Shown piece by piece: positions 8,119 through 15,591 of a DNA stretch of 64,000 bases. The position numbers and the translations under genes are program-made. The notes beneath the pieces were generated by a model, which saw only the letters and a list, made by a program, of their open reading frames with translations, was not told the origin of the DNA and ran no database searches. Source of the DNA: an uncultured Paracoccaceae bacterium (GTDB lineage Bacteria; Bacteroidota; Bacteroidia; Flavobacteriales; Flavobacteriaceae); contig CALSPC010000003.1 of NCBI GenBank assembly GCA_943788135.1, forward strand, positions 434,001-498,000, in the 5' to 3' direction. How positions within the stretch are numbered: position 1 is the first letter of the stretch; the number at the start of each line of letters is the position of its first letter.

Positions 8119-9264
8119 GCGTTTTAAGCTAATTCTTATCGTAGTGCCTTTGTCAATTTCAGATTCAAGAACTTTGATTTTCCCTTTGTGATATTCATTA
8201 ATAATTCGTTTAGAGAGCGAGAGACCCAAGCCCCAGCCTCGTTTTTTTGAGGTAAACCCTGTTTCAAAAATGGTATGAAATAATTTTTTAGAAATTCCCT
8301 TTCCAGTATCACTAATATCAATTAAAACCAGTGTGTCAGAGGCATGTATAGTAATTGCTATATTGCCCTCACCTTTCATGGCATCGATTCCATTTTTAAC
8401 CAAGTTTTCGATAGTCCAGCTGTAAAGCTCGAGGTTAATTGCAGCCCTAAGTTCTGTGTTAGGCGCATTCATTTCAAACGTTATTAGCTTACTGCTGCGA
8501 GACTTTAAATAGTCAAAAGAATCCTTTGTGGCAGTTATAATATTTGTTGGTTTCAATAGAGGAATAGAGCCGATTTTGCTAAAACGTTCAGTAATAATTT
8601 CTAAGCGCTGGATGTCTTTTACAATTTCAGAGGTATAACTAGGGTTTACCGCTTCTGTTTTTAAAAGCTCTGTCCATCCTATCAGTGACGATAAAGGAGT
8701 CCCAATTTGATGCGCTGTTTCCTTAGCCATTGCTGTCCAAAGTTTGTTTTGAGACGCCGTTTTAGAACTTGTGTAGAAAAAATATACAACGCCACTAAAT
8801 AATAAAAATATCAAAATAAGCATCAAGGGGTAATATTTTAATTTGTTCAGCAAGTCGGAATTCCCGTAGTACATTGTTGATAAGACTTTACCTTGATAGA
8901 TGACTTCTATAGGCGTATTTTCTTCACGAAATTTTAAACTTAAATTTTTAAGATATTCTTGATTGTTTTTAGATTGCAGTTTGATATTTTTTGATTGAAA
9001 ATACCCTTCAGAATCTTCGCTAATCATTGGGGTTGAAGTATTACTTTGAATTATTTTTAACGGAAAATCACTAATATTTCCATCGATGTCAATGATTTTT
9101 CCAAGTTCTTTCTGCGCTTGTGAAAAATTTTCCATTTTTACACGTTCTTCTTCTTTAAATTTTTGAAAAAACTGGTAGGTATTCCATAAGATCAATGAAA
9201 TAATTAGAAAAGAAATGGTAATTACCACCCAGCGTAGAACGTGTTGTTTTGAATAATTTTTCAT
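8107..9264 (-). CDS. Membrane sensor histidine kinase
   Basis: A 385 aa two-component kinase. Transmembrane helix 1 spans about residues 12-32, a periplasmic sensor of roughly 110 residues follows, and helix 2 is near 143-166. The H-box is ETAHQIGTPLSSLIGW with the phosphorylated His near 186. The ATPase domain has the N-box NLVKNGIDAM, DTGKGI and GWGLGLSLSKRI. No response regulator is adjacent, so it is an orphan here. The sensor domain gives no ligand clue. Confidence 0.93.
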   Translation of the reverse strand: MKNYSKQHVLRWVVITISFLIISLILWNTYQFFQKFKEEERVKMENFSQAQKELGKIIDIDGNISDFPLKIIQSNTSTPMISEDSEGYFQSKNIKLQSKNNQEYLKNLSLKFREENTPIEVIYQGKVLSTMYYGNSDLLNKLKYYPLMLILIFLLFSGVVYFFYTSSKTASQNKLWTAMAKETAHQIGTPLSSLIGWTELLKTEAVNPSYTSEIVKDIQRLEIITERFSKIGSIPLLKPTNIITATKDSFDYLKSRSSKLITFEMNAPNTELRAAINLELYSWTIENLVKNGIDAMKGEGNIAITIHASDTLVLIDISDTGKGISKKLFHTIFETGFTSKKRGWGLGLSLSKRIINEYHKGKIKVLESEIDKGTTIRISLKRLQE

Positions 9265-9358
9265 TGGTATATTTTTTCAATTTTAAATATAATATATTTA
9301 TTGTGAAATTAGTGTTTTATATTATTGCTTTCTGCTTTTAGTTGGAGTGTTAATTTGT

Positions 9359-9366
9359 TAAGTTTG
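9359..9366 (+). promoter_or_regulatory. -7 promoter element for the DUF3127 gene
   Basis: TAAGTTTG matches TAnnTTTG, 46 nt before the start codon at 9413. The 148-base intergenic stretch holds nothing else recognisable. Confidence 0.4.
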
Positions 9367-9412
9367 TATATATTTAAAAAAAGCTATACATTAATTGTCA
9401 ATTTAAAAAAAA

Positions 9413-9790
9413 ATGGAAGTACAAGGAAAAATCAAACTCATTGGAGAAACGCAGTCTATTGGGTCTAATGGATTCAGAAAGCGTGAATTAGTAGTCACTA
9501 CAGAAGAGCAATATCCACAGCACATTATGGTAGAGTTTGTGCAGGATAAAACCGATCTTTTAAATAACTTTCAAGTTGGACAACAGATCAAAGTAGGGAT
9601 CAATTTACGTGGTCGAGAGTGGGTTAATCCACAAGGCGAGACAAAGTATTTTAATGCCATTCAAGGCTGGAGAATTGAGAACCTTCAACAAGCTCAACCC
9701 CCAGTAAATGCTGCACCAGTAGCGCCTGCTCAAGCTTTTGAACCTGCTACAGATTTGACAGCAGATGAGCCAAACGATTTACCGTTTTAA
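9413..9790 (+). CDS. DUF3127 OB-fold protein with SSB-like C-terminal tip
   Basis: A 125 aa protein of the Bacteroidota DUF3127 family. The N-terminal 85 residues look like a small beta-barrel (GKIKLIGETQSIGSNGFRKR, VGQQIKVGINLRGREW). A Pro/Ala-rich linker leads to the acidic tip DEPNDLPF. That tip closely resembles the terminal peptide of single-stranded DNA-binding proteins (acidic-x-x-PF), which recruits repair and replication enzymes. A role on single-stranded DNA or in recruiting SSB partners is inference. Confidence 0.8.
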   Translation: MEVQGKIKLIGETQSIGSNGFRKRELVVTTEEQYPQHIMVEFVQDKTDLLNNFQVGQQIKVGINLRGREWVNPQGETKYFNAIQGWRIENLQQAQPPVNAAPVAPAQAFEPATDLTADEPNDLPF

Positions 9791-9831
9791 TACGCGGTAA
9801 ATAGTGTATAAGAAGCCTACAACACAAGAAG

Positions 9832-10470
9832 ATGAAGTGGCTTAGTAGTGCTATAGAATTCCCGCCGTTGAATCAGGCCAATGCCGATGGACTCTTGGCT
9901 CTTGGTGGAGATTTGTCTCCAGAACGTGTTTTTTATGCCTATCAAAATGGAATTTTTCCATGGTATGAATCGGATCAACCCCTACTGTGGTGGGCACCAG
10001 ATCCACGTTTTGTATTATATCCTGATCGTTTAAGGATTTCAAAAAGTACAAAACAACTATTGAAAAGCCATCAGTTTGAAATTACGGTTAATCGTGATTT
10101 TAAAGCGGTTATCGAAGCTTGTGCAAACGTCAAGCGAAATGCACAATCTGGGACATGGATAACCAATGATATGATTGAAACATATTGTGAATTACACCAA
10201 AGAGGAATTGCTAAATCTGTTGAAGTCTGGCAAAATAAGTCCTTAGTAGGTGGTTTGTATGGAATCGAGTTGGGGGACACAATATTTTGTGGCGAAAGCA
10301 TGTTTAGTCATGTGAGTAATGCGAGTAAAATTGGGTTCATAACCTTTATTCGAAACTCAAACTATACACTCATAGATTGCCAATTACATACAGATTATCT
10401 TGAAAGCTTAGGTGCAGAACATATATCAAGATCACAATTTATGCAGTATATAAAACGAGAAACAACATAA
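9832..10470 (+). CDS. aat: Leucyl/phenylalanyl-tRNA--protein transferase
   Basis: Adds Leu or Phe to proteins with N-terminal Lys or Arg, marking them for N-end-rule degradation by ClpAP/ClpS. Typical motifs: GLLALGGDLSPERVFYAYQNGIFPW, PLLWWAPDPR, GGLYGIELGDTIFCGESMFS and the C-terminal IDCQLHTDYLESLGAEHISR. Length 212 aa is normal. It stands alone 41 bases after the DUF3127 gene. Confidence 0.96.
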   Translation: MKWLSSAIEFPPLNQANADGLLALGGDLSPERVFYAYQNGIFPWYESDQPLLWWAPDPRFVLYPDRLRISKSTKQLLKSHQFEITVNRDFKAVIEACANVKRNAQSGTWITNDMIETYCELHQRGIAKSVEVWQNKSLVGGLYGIELGDTIFCGESMFSHVSNASKIGFITFIRNSNYTLIDCQLHTDYLESLGAEHISRSQFMQYIKRETT

Positions 10471-10502
10471 AGTAAATAATTAGGATTAATTAAATTTTGA
10501 CT

Positions 10503-11351
10503 ATGCTAACCAAAGAACATTTCGAATCATATGCTGGAAAAGAAGCGTTTAAAGAAGTAGTGCAATCTAATAGTACTAAAAAAAACTTCGAATCGTTGAT
10601 GGAAACACTCGACTATGAGTCAGAGTTATTAAAGCTTCAAGCCGAGTTAGTTGATTTGCAACAATGGACTGCTAAGCACAAAAAACGAGTATGTGTATTG
10701 TTTGAAGGCCGCGATGCTGCTGGAAAAGGCGGGGCTATACGTCGTTTTACCGAGCATCTAAATCCACGATCTATGCGTGTTGTTGCGCTTACTAAGCCTA
10801 CAGAGATCGAAAAAGGGCAATGGTATTTTAGACGTTATATAAAAGAACTCCCTGAACCAGGCGAGTTAGTGTTCTTTGACAGAAGTTGGTATAACCGTGC
10901 TGTAGTAGAGCCCGTAATGGATTTTTGTGGGGACGAGCAGTACCAGAAGTTCATGGTGCAAGTGCCTGAATTTGAGCATATGCTCTACGAAGATGGTGTG
11001 ATTATTATTAAATTCTGGTTTTCTATTTCAAAAGAAGAACAAAAAAAACGCTTCAAATCTAGGTTGAAAAACCCATTAAAACAGTGGAAATTCAGTCCAG
11101 TTGATAAAGAAGGTCAAAAGCGCTGGGATAAATATACTTTTTACAAAGAGCAGATGTTCAGTCAAACTCACACCTCGTTTAGTCCTTGGATTATTATTAA
11201 AACAAACAATAAAAAACAAGCCAGATTAGAGAGTATTCGCTACGTCCTATCTCGTTTTGACTACGATCGTAAAGGGAGCTCAAAAACAACAGTGCTTCCA
11301 GATCCAAATGTTGTTCAACGCTATCACAGAATGATCACTCAAATTGATTAG
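10503..11351 (+). CDS. Polyphosphate kinase 2 family protein (first of tandem pair)
   Basis: Transfers phosphate between polyphosphate and nucleotides. Walker A is FEGRDAAGKGGAIRR near residue 75, Walker B-like FFDRSWYNRAVVEPV near 130, and a basic lid reads KKRFKSRLKNPLKQWKFSPVD. I chose the ATG at 10503; a TTG two codons upstream (10497) is also in frame. It has about 45 extra N-terminal residues before the core and is followed after two bases by a paralogue. Substrate class (AMP, ADP/GDP) cannot be fixed by eye. Confidence 0.92.
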   Translation: MLTKEHFESYAGKEAFKEVVQSNSTKKNFESLMETLDYESELLKLQAELVDLQQWTAKHKKRVCVLFEGRDAAGKGGAIRRFTEHLNPRSMRVVALTKPTEIEKGQWYFRRYIKELPEPGELVFFDRSWYNRAVVEPVMDFCGDEQYQKFMVQVPEFEHMLYEDGVIIIKFWFSISKEEQKKRFKSRLKNPLKQWKFSPVDKEGQKRWDKYTFYKEQMFSQTHTSFSPWIIIKTNNKKQARLESIRYVLSRFDYDRKGSSKTTVLPDPNVVQRYHRMITQID

Positions 11352-11353
11352 TT

Positions 11354-12124
11354 ATGGAAGATTTAACACCAAAACACCTAAAGAAACTCAATAGCAAGCG
11401 CGGTTTACAATTATTCCTCGGCGAAGACGATATGACGATTTCTAAAGCCTTACGAATACTTGCTCACGAATCAAAACTAGAGTCTTTACAAGAAGAGTTG
11501 ATCAAGTTACAGCAATGGGTAGAGGCGGAAAATGAGAAATTGGTTGTGATTTTTGAAGGTCGAGATGCGGCTGGAAAAGGGGGCGCAATTCGCCGGATTA
11601 CCCAACATCTAAACCCAAGAGAGTTAAATGTTGTAGCCCTTCCACGACCAACAGATGAAGAAAAAAGTCAATGGTATTTTCAGCGGTATGTCAAAAACTT
11701 ACCTCGAAATGGTCAAATCACATTTTTTGATCGCAGTTGGTACAATCGTGCTGTTGTTGAACCCGTCAATGGGTTTTGTACTAAAAAAGAGTATGAGGTG
11801 TTTATGAATCAGGTTAATGATTTTGAACGAATGATCATCGATTCTGGTGTGCGCCTTGTTAAATTTTATTTCTCGATCTCCAAAGATGAGCAGTCAAGAC
11901 GTTTTGAGGATATCAAAGCGAGTCCTGTCAAAAAATGGAAATTTAGTAAGGTAGATGAAACAGCCCTTGAGCTTTGGGATAATTATACGGAGTATAAAGC
12001 CAAAATGTTTGCGCAAACAAATACTGAGATTGCTCCTTGGATCATTATAAGAGCCAATAAAAAAAGTAAAGCTAGAGTTGAGGTGATAGAAAAACTTTTA
12101 GAGCTTATCCCTTACAAGGATTAA
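11354..12124 (+). CDS. Polyphosphate kinase 2 family protein (second of tandem pair)
   Basis: A 256 aa PPK2 homologue with the same layout as the gene just upstream: FEGRDAAGKGGAIRR, FFDRSWYNRAVVEPV, and the lid SRRFEDIKASPVKKWKFSKVD. The lid differs from its neighbour, with DIKASPVKK in place of SRLKNPLKQ, so substrate preference may differ. The pair is almost certainly one operon. Its end overlaps the convergent tag gene by four bases. Confidence 0.92.
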   Translation: MEDLTPKHLKKLNSKRGLQLFLGEDDMTISKALRILAHESKLESLQEELIKLQQWVEAENEKLVVIFEGRDAAGKGGAIRRITQHLNPRELNVVALPRPTDEEKSQWYFQRYVKNLPRNGQITFFDRSWYNRAVVEPVNGFCTKKEYEVFMNQVNDFERMIIDSGVRLVKFYFSISKDEQSRRFEDIKASPVKKWKFSKVDETALELWDNYTEYKAKMFAQTNTEIAPWIIIRANKKSKARVEVIEKLLELIPYKD

Positions 12125-12690
12125 ACTTCGTTATATCTAAAACAACTTGTTTCATGGTCATTGACCATGCCAGTAGCTTGCATATGCGCATAAATTACTG
12201 TGCTGCCTACAAATTTAAACCCACGACCTTTTAGAGCCTTACTGATTTGATCACTTAATGGCGTATTTGGAGGTGCTTTTTTGTAGTTTTTAACAGCGTT
12301 TTTTATAGGGTTTCCATTTACAAACGCCCAAATATAATTGCTAAAACTTCCGAATTCTTTTTGAATTTCTATAAATGCTTGTGCATTAGAAATCGCCGCT
12401 TTAATTTTTAATTTATTTCGAATAATCCCTTGGTCAGTGATTAAGGAATCAAATTTTGCGGTATCATAATGCGCAATTTTAGTATAATCAAATCCGTCAA
12501 AAGCAGTTCTAAAATTTTCTCGTTTTCGTAGAATTGTAATCCAGCTTAAGCCCGCCTGAAAGGTTTCTAAAATTAAAAACTCAAACAACTTTTGATCATC
12601 ATAAAGAGGAACTCCCCATTCTTCATCGTGATAGGTCTCATAGAGCGGGTCGCCAATACACCATCCGCAACGATTTTGTTGTTGTTTCAT
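12121..12690 (-). CDS. tag: DNA-3-methyladenine glycosylase I
   Basis: Excises 3-methyladenine from alkylated DNA, the first step of base-excision repair. Motifs: RCGWCIGDPLYETYHDEEWG with the zinc-ligand Cys and His, FLILETFQAGLSWITIL, and the C-terminal HMQATGMVNDHETSCFR carrying the other His/Cys zinc ligands. At 189 aa it is a standard-length Tag. Confidence 0.96.
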   Translation of the reverse strand: MKQQQNRCGWCIGDPLYETYHDEEWGVPLYDDQKLFEFLILETFQAGLSWITILRKRENFRTAFDGFDYTKIAHYDTAKFDSLITDQGIIRNKLKIKAAISNAQAFIEIQKEFGSFSNYIWAFVNGNPIKNAVKNYKKAPPNTPLSDQISKALKGRGFKFVGSTVIYAHMQATGMVNDHETSCFRYNEV

Positions 12691-12738
12691 AGGTCAAAAG
12701 GTATTGTTTTTTTTGATAGTCGCATCTGATAAGTATTG

Positions 12739-13428
12739 TCAATTTAGTGCAGAAATAAACTCATCAATAGAAACCGCTTTGTCAACTTGAAACGTTCCGA
12801 TTTTTATACGTCTAAGTGCAGATAGGTGTGCGCCGGAGTCCAATGCTTTTCCAAAGTCATAAGCCAAAGAACGGATGTAGGTGCCTTTGCTACAAGTGAC
12901 ACTAAAGTCAACCGTTAAGCCTTCTATTTTTGTAATTTTAAATTCATTAACAGTAACTTTTCGAGAGTTGATGTTCACGGATTCTCCGGCGCGTGCAAAT
13001 TCATATAAGCGTTTACCTTCCTTTTTTAGCGCCGAAAAAACTGGAGGGAATTGATCAATTTCGCCAATAAATTTTTTGGTCGCTTGATGAATTAATTCAG
13101 TTGTAATATGTGCTGTTGGAAACGTTTTATCTATTTCGGTTTCTAAATCGTAGGAGGGTGTAGTGCTGCCTAGAACAAATGTACCCGTATAGGTTTTGAT
13201 TTGGCCTTGAAACGAGTCAATTTGTTTTGTCATTTTCCCAGTACAAATAATTAACAAACCTGTTGCTAAAGGATCTAAAGTGCCTGCATGACCGACTTTA
13301 ATTTTTTTTAAATTAAAGCTTTGACGGATATGCCAGCGCAATTTATTAACCACTTGAAACGAGGTCCAATTCAATGGTTTATCAATCAGTAAAACTTGAC
13401 CATCTAAATACTCTTGAGCAGTTTTCAT
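12739..13428 (-). CDS. truB: tRNA pseudouridine(55) synthase
   Basis: Isomerises U55 of the tRNA T-loop to pseudouridine. The catalytic motif KVGHAGTLDPLATGLL contains the nucleophilic Asp, and PPVFSALKKEGKRLYEFAR and GTYIRSLAYDFG are conserved. Length is 229 aa, without the C-terminal PUA domain of the longest homologues. It lies three bases downstream of uppP, in the same operon (ftsX, DUF3098, uppP, truB). Confidence 0.96.
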   Translation of the reverse strand: MKTAQEYLDGQVLLIDKPLNWTSFQVVNKLRWHIRQSFNLKKIKVGHAGTLDPLATGLLIICTGKMTKQIDSFQGQIKTYTGTFVLGSTTPSYDLETEIDKTFPTAHITTELIHQATKKFIGEIDQFPPVFSALKKEGKRLYEFARAGESVNINSRKVTVNEFKITKIEGLTVDFSVTCSKGTYIRSLAYDFGKALDSGAHLSALRRIKIGTFQVDKAVSIDEFISALN

Positions 13429-13431
13429 TAT

Positions 13432-14223
13432 TTAATATAGAGTTAGGATAACGGCTAAAGCCCCCACAACAAAACAATAATAGGCAAAGTATTTTAATTG
13501 GCTATTCTTAACCAAGCGAATCATTAGTTTACAAGCAAAAAGGCCTGCTAAAAATGCGGCTATAAATCCGGCGGATAGGCTCCCAAAATTTTCAGTAGTA
13601 TAACTCAAATCGCCACTGAGAAGGTCTTTGGCAATTTTCCCAAAAATTAACGGGATCACCATTAAAAATGAAAATCTAGCGGCTTTCGATTTGTCATTAC
13701 CAAGCAAAACTGAAGTTGAAATGGTGGCGCCTGATCGTGATATTCCAGGAAGCATAGCAATAGCTTGTGATATTCCAATAATAAAAGCATCCCAAAACCC
13801 TACTTTTTTAGCTGTTTTTTTAGCACGATCTGCCATGAATAATAATACTGCAGTAATAATCAACATGAGGCCAACAAGCATAATATTGTTTCCAAAAAGG
13901 GCTTCTAATTCGGATTCAAACACTAGCCCTAAGAACCCAGCCGGTAGCATGGAAATCATGATTTTGACAATAAATTGAGTGTCTTCATTCCATTCAAACT
14001 TGAGTAAAGCGGTTATCAAAGTGACGATGTCTTGCCGAAATATAATTAGTGTACTTAGAGCAGTTGCAAAGTGAAGTACAACGGTAAAAACTAAGCTATC
14101 TTCAGGGATGGAATCATCACCCAAGAGCGCTTTTCCAAGTTCTAAATGGCCACTAGAAGACACAGGTAAAAACTCAGTAAGGCCTTGCACGATACCTAAT
14201 ATAATACTGTCTATGAGGTCCAT
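13432..14223 (-). CDS. uppP: Undecaprenyl-diphosphatase
   Basis: Recycles the undecaprenyl-pyrophosphate lipid carrier for peptidoglycan and other glycans. It is an integral membrane protein with family signatures GLTEFLPVSSSGHLEL near residue 15 and LPGISRSGATISTSVLLG near 158. Length 263 aa is typical of the BacA type. It abuts the DUF3098 gene with no gap. Confidence 0.96.
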   Translation of the reverse strand: MDLIDSIILGIVQGLTEFLPVSSSGHLELGKALLGDDSIPEDSLVFTVVLHFATALSTLIIFRQDIVTLITALLKFEWNEDTQFIVKIMISMLPAGFLGLVFESELEALFGNNIMLVGLMLIITAVLLFMADRAKKTAKKVGFWDAFIIGISQAIAMLPGISRSGATISTSVLLGNDKSKAARFSFLMVIPLIFGKIAKDLLSGDLSYTTENFGSLSAGFIAAFLAGLFACKLMIRLVKNSQLKYFAYYCFVVGALAVILTLY

Positions 14224-14475
14224 TTATTTCTTGAAATTTTTAAGGATGGCATAAATTTGAATCCCAAATCCGATTAATATTAAGGTAGGTGCTACACGAA
14301 TTCGCTGTGCGCTAAAAATTTCAGGATTAAATACATTTGGGTCATCGGAACCACCGCCCGCCATTAATATGAACCCTATAGCTATTAAACCAAGCCCAAT
14401 AAACATCCATTTGTAATTTCGTTTTTCAAAAATGAAATTAGGTTTTGCGGATTCTTTTCGTTTCTGTTCTCCCAT
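14224..14475 (-). CDS. DUF3098 small membrane protein
   Basis: An 83 aa protein with a short basic N-terminus and two predicted membrane helices (KWMFIGLGLIAIGFILMAGG and VAPTLILIGFGIQIYAILKN). This DUF3098 family is regularly found between ftsX and uppP in Bacteroidota, which suggests envelope or division work. Function unknown. Confidence 0.85.
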   Translation of the reverse strand: MGEQKRKESAKPNFIFEKRNYKWMFIGLGLIAIGFILMAGGGSDDPNVFNPEIFSAQRIRVAPTLILIGFGIQIYAILKNFKK

Positions 14476-14554
14476 AATTAATTGAATTTCGTGAATATAA
14501 TAGTGATTATTAAAACTAGAAAAAGGGTTTAAATGTCTTTTTAAATTTTGACTA

Positions 14555-15433
14555 TCAATAATAAAGTTGATCCGTTTTTAGCTTTAGAAAACGTTGAGTT
14601 GCAAAAAATGTACTCCACCATGTAATAAGTATACCTATTAAAAATACTGAAATAAATAATAGGCCAATAGAGAATTGATTTTGAATCAATTTAAACTCTG
14701 GAAAAGATTTATCTACAAAATATAATACCGTGCCCATGCCTGCTATAGCCATAAGCGAACCAATAATTCCAAGCCGAATACTACGCCAAATAAAAGGCCG
14801 TCTAATAAATTGTTTTGTAGCGCCCACCATTTGCATGGTTTTGATTGAAAACCGTTTTGAATACACGGCCAGTCGAATCGAGCTATTTATAAGCAATACA
14901 GCGATAGCTGTGAAAATTCCACTAATGATTAGGATCCAAAAGCTTAATCGTTTGACATTACTATTCATCAAAGACACAAGGTCTCTGTCATATTTAATGT
15001 CTTCAACAAAGGGTTTTTTCATACTAATCTCAGAAATGCTATCTAAGCGATGTGCTGTGACATAATCAGCTTTAAAATTGACTTCAATAGAGTTTTTTAA
15101 GGGGTTATAGCCCACGTCATCTAAAAAATCTTCTCCATATTGTAATTTCATAAAATCGGCTGCAGATTCTTTAGAAACATATTTGGTTTGTTTTACGTAG
15201 TCGGAAAGCGCAAGACTTTTTTTGAGTTGATTGATTTCTACAACTTTAGAAGCGTCTTCTAGGTAGATCGTTAAAACCACTTGTTCTTTAAAATTATCAG
15301 AAACAGATTTTGCATTAATAACTAATAGCCCTAAGACTCCCAACAAAAATAGGACCAATGCAATACTAAGTACGACCGAAAAATAGGACGAAATTAGGCG
15401 GCGTTTTTGGTGTTTTTCAAAAGATGAACTCAT
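14555..15433 (-). CDS. ftsX: Cell division protein FtsX
   Basis: Permease-like partner of FtsE that controls peptidoglycan hydrolases at the septum. It has a cytoplasmic N-terminus (MSSSFEKHQKRRLISSYFS), one helix, an extracellular domain (EQVVLTIYLEDAS ... YGEDFLDDVGYNPLKNSIEV), then three helices. I start at the ATG at 15433, because the sequence 69 bases further upstream is not conserved-looking. ftsE is not in the window, as usual for this phylum. First gene of the ftsX-DUF3098-uppP-truB series. Confidence 0.93.
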   Translation of the reverse strand: MSSSFEKHQKRRLISSYFSVVLSIALVLFLLGVLGLLVINAKSVSDNFKEQVVLTIYLEDASKVVEINQLKKSLALSDYVKQTKYVSKESAADFMKLQYGEDFLDDVGYNPLKNSIEVNFKADYVTAHRLDSISEISMKKPFVEDIKYDRDLVSLMNSNVKRLSFWILIISGIFTAIAVLLINSSIRLAVYSKRFSIKTMQMVGATKQFIRRPFIWRSIRLGIIGSLMAIAGMGTVLYFVDKSFPEFKLIQNQFSIGLLFISVFLIGILITWWSTFFATQRFLKLKTDQLYY

Positions 15434-15563
15434 AGTAAATGTCTTAGGTTTGTAAAAGTATAAAAAAACTTGCTTAAATGGCCTGTATTTCCCTGAAAAC
15501 AAATTAATATGGACTTGTGCGAGTGTTTCATGAAGTAGAGTTTTTTACTTGCCAAATAAACCG

Positions 15564-15571
15564 TAGATTTG
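15564..15571 (+). promoter_or_regulatory. -7 promoter element for leuS
   Basis: TAGATTTG fits TAnnTTTG. It lies 21 bases before the ATG at 15592 and inside the longer open frame, which decides against the upstream start at 15517. Confidence 0.55.
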
Positions 15572-15591
15572 TGCCTATTAATGACGTTTAT

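Noticed and set aside
15517-15591. Upstream extension of leuS
   Set aside because: A TAGATTTG promoter lies inside it and the canonical N-terminus begins at 15592.
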